64,000 bases of DNA, taken from Cryptomeria japonica. Lineage: Eukaryota; Streptophyta; Pinopsida; Cupressales; Cupressaceae. Shown in pieces: positions 35,471-47,003 of the stretch (position 1 is its first letter; each line of letters begins with the position of its first letter). The position numbers were made by a program, and so were the translations under genes. The notes beneath the pieces were generated by a model. That model had not been told where the DNA came from. It saw nothing but the letters and a program-made list of their open reading frames with translations, and did no database searches. The DNA is taken from assembly GCF_030272615.1 (NCBI RefSeq), contig NC_081409.1:647682468-647746467 (forward strand), written 5' to 3'.

Positions 35471-37480
35471 AATATTCTAGAAAGTATGGAAAATATGCAG
35501 CATCATGTGAAAGTTGTTGTTAGGCCATCAGTTCCTGATAACAAGTTTAATTGGCAAGTTTTTGATAGTGATGAGCAGATTTTGAATTTCCTCAAGGAAG
35601 AGGATTTGTTTTCAGTTGATGATCAGAATAAGTTGAATCAGCAATTTAGTGATCAGATTATACAACTGAAATCGAATAAGTTGCCTAGAGGATTGGTCAC
35701 TTTGGAGACAATCTTTAATCCAGATGACCAAGCAAAAAAGAATAAAACCAGCATACTAATCAAGGAGGAGCACCATGAAGAGGTTGAAATATTCAAAAAT
35801 AAACTCCTCAAAATTGGTAAGATTAACTCTCATAAAGAAAGAGAAGCTTGTATTGCTTTATTTTGAGAATTTAATGATGTATTTGCTTGGGATTATTCTG
35901 ACTTAAAAGGGTTTGATCCTCAACTTACCCAGCATACCATTGAGTTAGAGCCAAATGCCAAGCCAATTAGGCAAAAACAAAGATCTATTAATCCCAGATT
36001 AGAACCCCTTATGCTTAAAGAATTAAATAAACTCTTGGATAGGGGCATTATTTTTCCTATCAAACACACTTCATGGGTTTCTAATGTAGTTCCAGTTAGG
36101 AAAAAGAATGGAGCACTCCGCCTTTGTGTGGATTTTAGAGATTTGAACAGGGCTTCTTTGAAAGATAGACACCCATTGCCTTCCATGGAACAAATCTTGC
36201 AGTTTGTTTCTGGATTTGAAAGGTTTTCCTTGTTAGATGGCTATTCAGGCTATAACCAAGTCCTTGTTAAGGATGAAGATCAATTCAAGACTGCCTTCAC
36301 TACCAAGTGGGGCACTAGGCTTACAGAAGGATGCCTTTTGGGCTGTCAAATGCTGGTGCTACCTTCCGAAAGGCTATGGATATGGCTTTTTATAATCTTA
36401 TGTATAAATTTGTGCTAGTTTATTTGGATGACGTTACTGTTTACAGCAAGCAAGCTGATGATCACATTGATCATCTCAAACAAGTTCTTCAAAGATGCAG
36501 AGAGTTTGGTATTTCTCTAAATCCTATAAAGTTTGTATTTGTTGTTCATGAAGGGAGACTTTTGGGATACCAGGTCTCCAAATATGGTACTACAGTTGAT
36601 TCCGAGAGAATTCAAGCTATTTTGGATCTGCCTTTACCAAGCCATAAGAAAGGGTTACAAAGTTTTATTGGCAGAATTAATTTTGTAAGGCGCTTTATAC
36701 CTGATATTGCTGACTTGTTGAAACTTTTGACAACAATGTTGAAAAAGAATGCTATTTTCAGGTGGTCTAAAGAGGGAAGAAGTACTTTTGAAGAAATCAA
36801 AAAGGCCTTATCTGCTGCCCCTACATTGGTAAATTCTAATTTTTCAAAAGATTTTGTTTTATATGCTTATGGAGGACTTGATATTATTTCTGCTATGTTG
36901 GTTCAAAAAAATGATGGACTTGAACAACCCATTGCTTTCTTTAGTAAAGGATTGGAAGAGTATGAACAAAGGTACAGTTTTATTGAAAAGCATGCACTAG
37001 CAGTTGTTAAAAGTCTTAAGAAATTCAGATATTTGGTCTCTAACAACAAAATTCATTTAATGGTTACCCACCCAAGTGTCAAAGATTTCTTACTAAGCAG
37101 GGATTTAAATGAAAAGAGGGCAGGCTGGATCACTAAAGTAATGGAGTATGATGTTAGTTTTCATTTTACTAAGCTGGTAAGAGGAAAAGGTTTATGTATG
37201 CAGCTGACTGATGGGGAAGGTTCGAATGTAGAAATGGATAAGGAAGTTGTCTTGGTTCAAGATGATCTTGTTGATCCGAATCAATCAACAAGTTGGGTAA
37301 CTGATATGACCAATTTCCTTCAGACTGGAGAATGTCCAACCGGCCTTGACAGAGCAAAAAGAAGGTATTTCCGTCTTCAATCTGTTCCTTATGTTTTAAT
37401 CAATGGAAATTTATTCAGGAAAAATTATAGTGGAATGCTTCTTAAGTGTATTAATATTGCTGAAACTCAAAAGATTTTAT
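35471..37480 (+). pseudogene. Reverse transcriptase and degenerate RNase H of element B
   Basis: A linker of about 150 residues leads to the Gypsy RT: LRLCVDFRDLN, RFSLLDGYSGYNQV, MPFGLSNAGATF and the active site VYLDDVTVYS (about 36415). A one-base loss near 36318 shifts the frame between KWGT and the MPFGLSNAG block, and a stop lies at about 35864. The following RNase H fold keeps its framework (FVLYAYGGLDIISAMLVQ; FIEKHALAVVKSLKKFRYLV; LMVTHPSVKDFLL), but the Asp, Glu and Asp of a normal Gypsy RNase H are Tyr (36868), His and His. It is therefore probably inactive and structural. Confidence 0.9.
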
Positions 37481-38544
37481 TTGAATTCCATGATGGATTT
37501 GCCGGAGGTCACTTTAATCCAAGAACCACAACTTGGAAAATTAGAAGGGCTGGTTTTTATTGGACAACATTATTCAAAGACACTCACTCTTGGGTTAGGA
37601 AATGTGGAAAATGTGCTATGTTTGTAGGAAAAGAAAGATTGGTTGCATTCCCTTTGTAGCCTATTTTAGTTGAACAGCCATTTGCAAGATGGGGAATCGA
37701 TTTTATAGGCCCCATTATCCCAAATTCTAGTGCTGGTCATAAATGGATTTTGACAGCAACATACTATTTCACCTGTTGGACTGAAGCTATAGCACTTAGG
37801 GAGGCTAATGAGTTTGTTGTCTTGAACTTTTATGAAGATATCATAACTAGATTTGGTATACCTGAATCAATTATATCAGATAATGCCTTGGCATTTGTTG
37901 GTTCTAAAGTCACTGAATGGGCTTTAAAAAATGACATTGTTCTGAATACTTCTTCTAACTATTATCCACAAGGGAATGGGTTAGCTGAATCTACCAATAA
38001 GTGCTTAATCAGGATTATCAAAAGGACATTACAAGAGAATCAAAGAGATTGGCATTCTAAACTCAAATCTGCCCTATGGTTTGATAGAATTACTCCTAAG
38101 CAGATAATAGGTAATTCTCCCTATATGTTGGTATATGGAAAAGAAGCTAAACTGCCTATTTCAACTGAGTTTCCAGCATTAGACCTTGCTAACCACCTTG
38201 TTTTGTTTGAAGAAGGAGACCCCTTATAGCAGAGATATACACAATTGTTTCGACTAGAGGAAGAAAGAGAAAAATCTTTCAAGACAATGGAGTATCATCA
38301 GCTCCAGACAAAGAGAGCCTTTGACAAAAGGGCAAATTTCAGAAGCTTTAAAGTGGGGGATGTGGTTCTCAAGTGGGATGTTCTCAAAAGCAGACCAGGA
38401 CACCATACAAAATTTGACAATATTTGGATTGGTCCTTTTATGATTGTGGAATGTAAGGAGCATAATGCGTTCCAGCTCTCAAAGATGGATGGGGAAATTC
38501 TACTGATCCCAGTCAATGGGATCCATCCCAAAGCATGCTTTTGA
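37481..38544 (+). pseudogene. Integrase of element B
   Basis: An HHCC zinc-binding segment (HDGFAGGHF ... CGKCAMF) is followed, after a stop at 37657-37659, by the catalytic core: GIDFIGPI, IISDNALAF and NGLAESTNK supply Asp, Asp and Glu. The C-terminal GPY-type segment IWIGPFMIVECKEHNAFQL lies near 38430 and there is no chromodomain, consistent with the non-chromovirus (Tat/Athila) branch. A further stop lies at 38227-38229. Integrase would join element cDNA to the chromosome. Confidence 0.9.
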
Positions 38545-39198
38545 TCCAGGTTTCCTAATAAGTGCTTTGCACATTTTTCCTGTTTTCTTGTGTTTTCCAG
38601 TTTTGTTTTTGTTTCAGCAAAGCCCTTCGTTTGTGTTTTAAAATCTATTGTTTTACCCCTCAAACCATTCGGGTTCAGTGTTCCTGCTAAATAACTCACT
38701 GATGAATTACCTGTGTAATCACATAGCAGAAACACTGGATTTGAATAGAGTTAGAGATATGAAGTTTTAATTAAAATAATTTAAGGGACGAGATTGTTAT
38801 TCTGAAACCTTATAATTATCAAAAGAGCCTCATTGTTAAGGTAGAGGGGGAATTTTATAACAAATTTCTTTTTATGCCTAAAGCTGAAAAATGACTTTTG
38901 AAAGGGACATGATTTATTCATGAAACCTTTATAGTCATAAATGTGAAAGAAATACAACTATTTTTCTTGCTTTGTTAGTTTTGTTTTCCCAAAAGTGCAC
39001 TTGCACATTTGAGGTTTTTGCCTAAAAACCTCCTTAGTTTTCTAGTCTGCTGTTTCATTTTGCTGTAAAGCTGTGTTTGGAGTTCAAAGGATTTTATTGA
39101 TGTTGAAAGCTGAAAAATGACTCTATCTGCACAATGGACTGATTAGGCTACTGGTTTTCATGACTAGCAGGCAGACATAAAGCAAAAATCGCCAAAAA
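38545..39198 (+). other. 3' untranslated interior of element B
   Basis: Non-coding. A purine run GGTAGAGGGGGAA lies at about 38840-38852, and the bases just before the LTR (AAAGCAAAAATCGCCAAAAA, partly purine) occupy the polypurine position. The 38840 run may be a second or ancestral tract. Confidence 0.6.
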
Positions 39199-39954
39199 TG
39201 TTACTGAAATTTTCATTATATTTACAATTAAATGGAAAAATTTAGTACCTAGGCAAAGATTACAGTCACATAAGTGAAATCTTTCAATTGTTATTTTATT
39301 CATTATATTTTGTACAGTTGAAATGATTACGAGAAGTAATCTACAGAGCAAAAGAAAGGATTACGAGAAGTAATCTACAAATAAATTTTCACTCACACAA
39401 GATCGTGAGAGTAATCCTTACTTTCCTATGCAAGGGAGAAAAACTAAATTAAATAAAGCAAATGCATAGATAAGATAACAAAGGAACCAGCCATTGCCAG
39501 GGGGTATATGGCTGGCGTAAGTTTGCTCTCGAATTCGTAAGTCTGCATTTTTGGAATCCGTTCTCTTCCTATCTTCTCCTTGTCCTGAAAAAGTCAAATG
39601 GTGGAGTGGGTTAGATCAAAAGATCTAAGCAATGACTAAATGTCTACTTATCTTACCTATACATTTGCATCATTAATCAAGCTCCCCTCGTCACAGAAAA
39701 ATAAACATCTTGGAAGACAAATAAGAAAAGATCATCTTCATTGCTTGGAGAATTATTGTTTTCTAACTGTTTGTTTAATGTGCAGAGACAGGTAAAGAAC
39801 TACAAATTTCAGAGGTTTTATTATGAGTGGGGTTAAATGAGGCTCCCACAAGGGTTGAGCCCAGCTCATAGAAACCATGTGTTTGTTCAGAGGGTACTTG
39901 CAGGTATATACAAGAAGCATAAGATGGTGTAAAAGCAGCCACAAGGGCTTAACA
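39199..39954 (+). repeat. 3' LTR of element B, internally deleted
   Basis: It matches the first about 740 bases of the 5' LTR, then jumps from AGCAGCCACAA to GGGCTTAACA, the last ten bases of the LTR. About 2.85 kb is therefore missing while both termini remain. The following GTAAA duplication is intact. Confidence 0.9.
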
Positions 39955-41312
39955 GTAAATTATTGACTTTTCAAGAATATAATGGAGGTCTAGTAAGATT
40001 TGGAGATGACAAAGCTTGTTTGATCAAAGGAAAAGGTACTATATCTCTTGATGGTAAGCATAATACTGACAATGTTTACTATGTTGAAGGTTTAAAGCAT
40101 AATCTATTGAGTGTTGGACAATTAGTTGAAAAAAGATTTCAATTACAATTCAAGAATGGAAAATGCAAAATTATGAACAAAACTGGTTTGGAAATTGCAA
40201 CCGGTAATCAAACTAGACGTAATATCTTTCATTTAAATAACAATGAAAAGACATGCTTGATTGCACATATTGATGGAAGTTGGTTATTTCATAAGAGACT
40301 CTATCATGTACATTTTGATTGCATTATGAAAATCAGTACAACTAAAGCAGTTAGAGATTTACCTAAGATTGTTAAACCTCACAATTCGATATGTAAGGAA
40401 TGTCAATTTCGAAAACAAGTTAGAGCATCTTTTAAAAGTATTCCAGAAAAATCCAATAATGCTCTAGACTTAATTCATATTGATTTATGTGGTCCAGCTA
40501 GAACTAAAAGCTTACAAGGAGATAGATATTTCATGTTAATCATTGATGACTATTCTAGAATGTGTTGGGTTACTTTTCTCAGATAAAAATCAGAAGCACT
40601 TGGGAAATTCAAACTATTCAACGCAATGGTAGAAAATGAAATCGGTAAGAAAATCAAATATCTCAGATCAGATCAAGGAGGCGAATTCACATCTAAAGAA
40701 TTTAATACATTCTGTGAAGTAAATGGAATCAGAAGACAGTTATCAGCACCCCGGACACTATAGAAGAATGAAGTTGTAGAAAGGAAAAATATAACTATTT
40801 TGGATACAGCTAGAAGTATGTTATCAGAAGCAAATATACCACATGTATATTGGAGAGAGGTAGTAAGCACAATGGTCTACACATTCAAAAAATTTCACGT
40901 CAAAGGTGAAACTAGTAAGACCCCTCATGAACTATGGTTTGGTATTACTCCTACTCTTAAATATTTTAGAATATTTGGAAGTAAATGCTATATTAGAAGA
41001 GATGGGTATATTGGCAAATTTGATCCTAGAATTGATGAAGGAATATTTCTTGGTTATTCATCTAAGAGCAAGGCATATAGATGTTTTAACAAGAGATTGC
41101 AGAAAATTGTTGAAAGTACAAATGTGAAGGTTGATGAATAGTTTAGAGGAACTTCAAGGTATATAGACTCTAAACTGGCAACAGAGATACTGACAAATGA
41201 ACCTACATTGAACACACCGATATAGAATGAAGATCCAGTTACACCGGTATCATCTGAAAATTCCACTGTAATTGAGGAACAACAACAAACAAAGACACCC
41301 CAGTATGTAAGA
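39955..41312 (+). pseudogene. Integrase of element C
   Basis: The frame resumes after element B with the pre-integrase zinc segment (LFHKRLYHVHFD ... CKECQFRKQ; the His-His-Cys-Cys pattern is visible) and the catalytic core: HIDLCGPA, LRSDQGGEF and NEVVERKN supply Asp, Asp and Glu. Stops at 40584-40586, about 40759, 41139-41141 and about 41223 break it in one continuous frame. FRIFGSKCYI and DEGIFLGYSSKSKAYR, typical of Copia integrase C-termini, lie near 40970-41080. Confidence 0.93.
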
Positions 41313-42947
41313 TTGAACCATTTTGAAAATCAGATAATTGGGAACAAATATCATGGATTTATGACAAGAGGAAGACTGGCAAATGAAGAGGTATGTCTTA
41401 TTTCTCAAATTGAACCATTATCAATTAATGAGGCATGTGAAGATAAACATTGGATTAAAGCTATGGAAGAAGAATTAGAACAAATCAAAAAGAATAACAC
41501 ATGGACATTAGTTCCCCGACCTAAAGACAAAAATGTAATTGGAACAAAATGGGTATTCATAAACAAACTTAATAAAGATGGTAAGGTAATCAAGAATAAA
41601 GCAAGACTAGTGTGTAAGGGATATTATCAGAAAGAAGGAATTGATTACAATGAAACCTTTGCACCGGTAGCTAGAATTGAGGCAGGTGGATTATTCTTAG
41701 CTTTTGCAGCACACAAGAACTACAAAGTATATCAAATGGATATTAAACGTGCATTTCTGAATGAAGATCTTGAAGAAGAAGTTTACATTGAGCAACCTAA
41801 TGGATTTTCTTTGATAGATAACAAAGATATGGTTTGTAGGTTAAGGAAAGCTTTGTATGGGTTGAAACAAGCTCCAAGAGCTTGGTATGCTAGATTGGAT
41901 AAATATCTTTTGAAGATTTGTTTTTCTAAAGATAATGCTAACAACAATTTATACTATAAAGTGACTAATGATGACATCTTGGTTATAGAAGTTTTTGTTG
42001 ATGATATAATCTTTGGAGGAGAAGATGGATTATGTAAAGACTTTTCTATCAAAATGCAACAAGAATTTGAAATGTCTATGATTGGTGAGAGAAAATTCTT
42101 TTTAGGATTGCAGATTTCACAGATTGATAAAGGTATATTCTTGAGTCAATCTAAGTACTTGAAGGAGTTACTAAAGAAATTTGGGATGGAAAACTCTAAA
42201 CCGGTTAGCACACTTATGACTACAAATGACAAATTATCACTAAGGGATGAATCTACACCTGTCAATCCGACTAGGTACAAATCTATGATAGAAGGTTTAC
42301 TGTATTTGATACAAACAAGACCTAATATTATGAATGTAGTATGTATTGTTTCAAGATTTCAGAGTAATCCTAGAGAAAATCATGAATCAGCAGTAAAAAG
42401 AATTTTTTGGTACTTACAAGGCACTACAAATCTTGGCCTATGGTATACTAGAGATGAAAATTTTGAATTATGTGCATACACAGATGCAAATTGGGCAGGA
42501 GATGTAGATGACAGAACAAGCACCACCGACGAAGCATTTTTTCTTGGAAGCAGATTAATTTCTTGGTTGAGTAAGAAACAAAGTTGCACATCTTTATCAA
42601 CAACAAAATCAGAATATGTTGCAGCAGCAACTAACTATACACAGGTATTATGGCTTAAGAAAATGTTGAAGGACATTAAGATAAAATGCAAGGAACCTAT
42701 AACTATCTATTGTGATAACACTATAGCAATTGATATATCTAAGAATCCGGTACTACATTCTAAACCTAAACATGTTTCTATCAAATTGAATTTTCTAACG
42801 GAGAATGTTGAAGCAAAAGAAGTAAATCTGGAATATGTAAATACTAAAGAGCAGATTGCAGATATATTCACTAAGCCTTTGCTTAAGGAGACTTTTGAAT
42901 ATCTCAAAGATCAGCTTGGGTTTATACCCCCACCGGTAGAGACTTAG
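41313..42947 (+). CDS. Reverse transcriptase-RNase H of element C (open, 544 codons)
   Basis: The Copia polymerase block is open from a TTG to TAG, in the same frame as the broken integrase, so it is the C-terminal part of a polyprotein and not a gene with its own start. Motifs in order are [66 protein letters not shown], the active site [10 protein letters not shown] (about 41993), SRFQSNP, then RNase [28 protein letters not shown] with the usual acidic residues, ending [12 protein letters not shown]. It would copy element RNA to DNA in the cytoplasmic particle. Active-site residues look intact, but without the rest of the polyprotein it is probably not expressed. Confidence 0.95.
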   Translation: MNHFENQIIGNKYHGFMTRGRLANEEVCLISQIEPLSINEACEDKHWIKAMEEELEQIKKNNTWTLVPRPKDKNVIGTKWVFINKLNKDGKVIKNKARLVCKGYYQKEGIDYNETFAPVARIEAGGLFLAFAAHKNYKVYQMDIKRAFLNEDLEEEVYIEQPNGFSLIDNKDMVCRLRKALYGLKQAPRAWYARLDKYLLKICFSKDNANNNLYYKVTNDDILVIEVFVDDIIFGGEDGLCKDFSIKMQQEFEMSMIGERKFFLGLQISQIDKGIFLSQSKYLKELLKKFGMENSKPVSTLMTTNDKLSLRDESTPVNPTRYKSMIEGLLYLIQTRPNIMNVVCIVSRFQSNPRENHESAVKRIFWYLQGTTNLGLWYTRDENFELCAYTDANWAGDVDDRTSTTDEAFFLGSRLISWLSKKQSCTSLSTTKSEYVAAATNYTQVLWLKKMLKDIKIKCKEPITIYCDNTIAIDISKNPVLHSKPKHVSIKLNFLTENVEAKEVNLEYVNTKEQIADIFTKPLLKETFEYLKDQLGFIPPPVET

Positions 42948-43320
42948 ACAGTTGATGTTTGTCATCAACCGACAAAACTAACAGAGAAATCTTTTCCTCC
43001 GACTTTTCATGAAGTGAGCTACTTCTCAGGGGGAGTACTTGGTATACTAAGTAAGTTGGTATTTTGTATTTGAACTTGGTTTTTGTATTGCTTTGGCATT
43101 TGATGTCAAAGGGGGAGAGATTGATATGGAGAAACACATGTTACTCCTAGGGGGAGAGATTGTTATTTTGGGAGAGATTGATTATTCTCTGTGCCTGAAT
43201 TTTGATTTCTGGTTTTGATCTGTTTTTGGGAGATTGTTGGTTTTTGGTATTTGGCATTTTTGTTTTGGCACTTTGATGGTTTTTCCATCTTGTGTTGCCA
43301 TCAATGCCAAAGGGGAAGAT
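42948..43320 (+). other. 3' untranslated interior and polypurine tracts of element C
   Basis: Several purine tracts occur: CAGGGGGAGTA (about 43028), CAAAGGGGGAGAGA (about 43108), AGGGGGAGAGA (about 43149) and AAAGGGGAAGAT at 43309-43320, which directly precedes the 3' LTR and is the functional tract. A GATGTCAAAG/CAATGCCAAAG motif precedes two of them. Confidence 0.85.
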
Positions 43321-44374
43321 TGTTGGTATTTTGGATATGTTGATATGGTTTTTTCATTGATGTCAACACCTATTAACACTTATCAACTCTGGCACTTGGA
43401 GAATTGACAATGTTACCGGCAAGCAAGTGACTTATGCACAGTCATTGGTATTTGGTACACCGGTAGGATATATTGTTCACCGACACTTGGAATGACATGG
43501 AAAATACTTGGTTATGTCGAAGACATCATTTGGACACTTTGTCTTGGAGATTTGTTCATTGGTATATTCGTGTTTACATATTTGTTGTTACCGGCAAATA
43601 GGTCTAGGATAAGCACCGACACGCTTATTTATTCTAGATCAGCACGACACGCTATGGAGATGATTTTGTTGTTATTGTAAATGCATTGAGTCGACATCAT
43701 GCATTGGATATTGTTTTATTTGTAAATTGATTTTATTGTAATATCTTTTAGAGCTGACCTACTAAAATTGGTCTTAGGTTATGGTATAAATGTAAGATCT
43801 TATTTGTAAGATCGATATGCGAATGTGAGAAGTATTGTAATTTTTTATATGTGAATATAAGTAGAGCTATACATGCAGACATCATTTGAAGGTTGAAGGA
43901 AGGTTTCTGTGAAGACATATTAGAACTAAACCGATACTGAATCCAACATATGAAGATGCTATTTTGAGTAGTACATCATTATTGGATTTAACCATCCAAT
44001 TGTAATCAGTGTGACTCCTATTTATGTTTGAGTAGTGAGCTCTAGGCGCTTGGCCTTTCTGCATGTGCAGACCCCATTTGTATACACATACTATCTGCAG
44101 TAGTATCATCTGATTGTGGGTAAGGTTTCCCACCGTGGTTTTTCCCCTTACAAGATTTCCACATACAAATATTGGTGTTATTTGTTGTGGATGTTATTGT
44201 CTTTCTATTTCATGCATTAACCTTTACCGGTATTGCAATTAACTGATAAACTGTTTACCAGCATAAAGTTTGGTTTACCGGTATTAAACATTAAGGTTGG
44301 TTAAGTTGTTTTTGGTTTAAATTTATTTGACAACTGATTCACCCCCCCCTCTCATTTTTCTTTGGGACCTAAGA
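43321..44374 (+). repeat. 3' LTR of element C
   Basis: 1,054 bases aligning to 26442-27464 with scattered substitutions and an additional segment at about 44104-44140. It ends CCTAAGA in place of CCTAACA, a change from the usual CA end. The AGCAT duplication follows. Confidence 0.92.
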
Positions 44375-45203
44375 AGCATCTATACATGTTGATGGTCTTT
44401 CACTTCCATGACATTCATCCCATCTTTGTGACATAAACATACCTAACCACAATGCCAAGTCACATTGACACATGTCAACACTCACACCGGTTGACATCAT
44501 GATGTCTAATATGCATGGGATCGGCTACTGGTTCAACACATTGTCATTTAGGACAACTTTTGATATCATCAGAGATAAAAACTCATTTGACCAGGCCATC
44601 AGAGCCACTACAACACAACTATAATATATTGATCCAAATATTCTTCAATACCGGTAACTGTCTCTACAGGCAACATACTCCACCTGCCGGTTTACTGTAC
44701 CAATTTAGTATCTATGCCATTATACTTTGTCCGCTTGCTCTCCTTCCAGTGTCACATCCCACTTTGACACTTACAGAAGTGATCCATCTCGCCCGTGTGA
44801 ATGTGTAGCCAAGATATCAATTGCACACATTCTTTTATCTCAGCTTTTTCATCATGTCGGTGATTGCCCATCCTTTCCTTTGTCCTTCTCAACATATGGG
44901 GGTGAATGGTCTAATCAACATATAGTTCCCCCCTAAGGATCTGCATATCCTTTAAACTCTAGGAGATATCACCCGTGCATTGAGTGCACAATGTCAGCCC
45001 ATGGTCATGTTCTCTTCCTTTTTCCTCCATACCTGCTTGGACTCTCTCCTCTTCTCATTTGTAGCCTTTGGAACTTGTCTCATCTTCTTTTGCTAGTAGG
45101 TCTTTGCTTTACCAGGTTCTACAGTATGACAGGATACATTGCCATAGAAAAATACTACACTCATCCCAACTGGATGATTTAAAGACCTTCTATCAGACCG
45201 GTT
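44375..45203 (-). other. Non-coding interior of element D right of element C
   Basis: About 830 bases between the AGCAT duplication and the D Gag relic. Pol motifs would be expected here, minus strand, in an autonomous Copia element; none is visible on either strand. Confidence 0.5.
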
Positions 45204-46930
45204 TTATCTTCTTCTCAGGGTCATGCCATTGTGGCCCACTACCAGTTTCAACTGACTTATTGATCTTGTAGGAGAATCTCTTCTCTGGGCATAGCTATTA
45301 TGCCAACTGCCATGTGCATGAAACATCTTCTTCTTGCACACATTACTTCTATGGCCAGATCCATTGCAGTTATAACATATATAATTTATATTTCTTGAGG
45401 CCACAAATGGACTTTGGTTAGCATAACCGGGAGTGGGCTTATGCAAGTTTCTACATTCTAATGTTCTATGCTCAAATACATTACATCTTTTACAAACTGA
45501 ATTGCTATCCCTAGGAAGAAAAGTTTTTCTATTCCTAGACATCTTTTTGCATTCCTCTGCCCTATGGCCATATCCTTTACAAGCAAAATAGTAACTATTG
45601 AATGGAGACATATTACTTACAAATTCATTTTGCCAAACATGAGGTGATCTGACTAGTTTGGCTTCTCCACTTCTACTTCTCTGGGGTGTTGCATCTCTTT
45701 GTCTTCCACCGGTGGGGAATCTCTTAGGCTGCTTTCTTGCATTCTTGTTTCTGGTGAGCTCATCTTCTCTTAACTTTCCCTTTCCTTTAGGATCTGCATT
45801 GTTTCTTCTTGTTGCACCGATCTTCATTTCTAGCCTCAAGTCCTCATCGGTTGTAGCTAGGTCAACCTTCTTTCTTGGTGCACTTCGTACTGTGAAGGTA
45901 TGACCCTTGTTATCTCCATTAGAGGAGACAAACTGAATTTAATTGTGAGAGACATCCTCACTTGTGGAGCATTCACCGGCAACATATCCTAATGCTCCGA
46001 TATCCTTGGTGTGCTTTTGTTTACTCTACATTTTGTCCAAGGCCTCAGTGCTGCCGTTATATCGTTTCCTTATCTTGAGCTCATTTTGACACTTCTCAAG
46101 GTCTTTCTTGATGCCCTCCATTTCTCCTTTTAGTTCCTGACATTCTTTGTCATTTGTCTCCAGTTCTAGCTAGAGATCCTCACATCTTCTCTCCTTGGCA
46201 TCAAAGGCTGATTTCAACTCACCAGTCAATCCTTTTGCCTCTTCTAGTTGAGATGTCAATATGCAGATATTATTATTTGATTCTTCAAGGCATATTCTCA
46301 ACTAGTTGCATTCTTCATGAACTGAATCTTTATACCTTTTAAATTTCTTTCTAACATTTTGCAGCTCTTCTAGTGCACTTACCAGTTCACATTCAAGATC
46401 AACTTTTGCTTCACCTTCATCATCATTCCCAAACATATCTTGGCGGTAAGAGTGATTTGCAGGATTACTCTCTGATGTGTACCTCTCATCTTCTAATTCT
46501 TGAGCCATAAAGAGTTGAGTTTCCTCTTCATTGTTTCTGATACTGCTAACAGATTTACCTTCATCATCTGCAAACACGCGTGCTTCATTCCTTTCCTTGT
46601 GTCCACAAACCAGTTCTGCAGTGCAAAGTTCATTGCCATAAGTTTTCTTCAATCTATCCCATAGGCTTTTAGCAGATCAGCATCTGTCCACCTGTGATGA
46701 GACATCACCAGATAGCCCATTGAGTATGGCCTCCATAGCTTCATTGTTACATTTGTTTCTCCTTTCTTCTTCAAGACCAGTGGGAGGAATGACATTACCA
46801 GGGCATCCATTTACTACTGACATCCATACATCAAACCCTAGGGAGGACAAGTAGACTTCCATTTTGCAACTTGATATGGAGTAATTTTATCCATCAAATA
46901 CTGGAGCTGGATTGACACTAAACAGACCAT
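45204..46930 (-). pseudogene. Gag of element D
   Basis: Minus-strand Copia-type Gag: an N-terminal FDG-NY region with a stop near 46890, VYLSSLGFDVWMSVVNG, SLWDRLKKTYGNELC, then a long coiled-coil/acidic stretch (LECELVSALEELQNVRKKFK) and three CCHC knuckles: FACKGYGHRAEEC (first Cys replaced by Tyr), CKRCNVFEHRTLEC and CYNCNGSGHRSNVC. At least three stops break it. It would coat element RNA. The coiled coil between the capsid-like part and the knuckles is shared in style with the Gag of E and H, which points to one group of pol-less elements. Confidence 0.85.
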
Positions 46931-46989
46931 TGTGTCCTAATACTAGAATCTACCCAAGGTGGAGAAAGATCGTCTGACTCGGAACCTAC

Positions 46990-47003
46990 GCTTAGATACC
47001 AAT
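46990..47003 (-). other. Primer binding site of element D
   Basis: The minus-strand sequence ATTGGTATCTAAGC immediately follows the D 5' LTR; it is a one-base variant of the initiator tRNA-Met site TTGGTATCAGAGC in its core. Confidence 0.8.

Larger units (their letters stand above)
28690..39954 (+). mobile_element. Element B: Ty3/Gypsy (Tat-like) retrotransposon with dual RNase H
   Basis: Both LTRs begin TGTTAYTGAAATTTTC (28690 and 39199) and end CTTAACA. Perfect GTAAA duplications flank it (28685-28689 and 39955-39959), and joining the flanks restores element C. The order is Gag, protease, archaeal-type RNase H, reverse transcriptase, degenerate RNase H, integrase, with no chromodomain. The long 5' LTR (3.6 kb) and a TTGGCACGCCCGG primer site fit the plant Tat/Ogre branch. 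The 3' LTR has lost about 2.85 kb. At least seven stops and one RT frameshift break the polyprotein. Confidence 0.93.
26442..44374 (+). mobile_element. Element C: Ty1/Copia retrotransposon, split by element B
   Basis: LTRs are 26442-27464 and 43321-44374, starting TGTTGGTATTTTGG; the 3' end reads CCTAAGA where the 5' copy has CCTAACA. Perfect AGCAT duplications flank it (26437-26441, 44375-44379). A primer site and polypurine tracts are in place. Domain order is Gag, protease, integrase, reverse transcriptase, RNase H: the Copia order. Element B separates protease from integrase. Gag has a lost start and frameshifts, and pol has four stops before an open RT-RNase H frame, so C cannot move by itself. 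Confidence 0.95.

Noticed and set aside
38298-38735. Minus-strand open frame of 145 codons.
   Set aside because: It is antisense to the B integrase C-terminus and 3' region.
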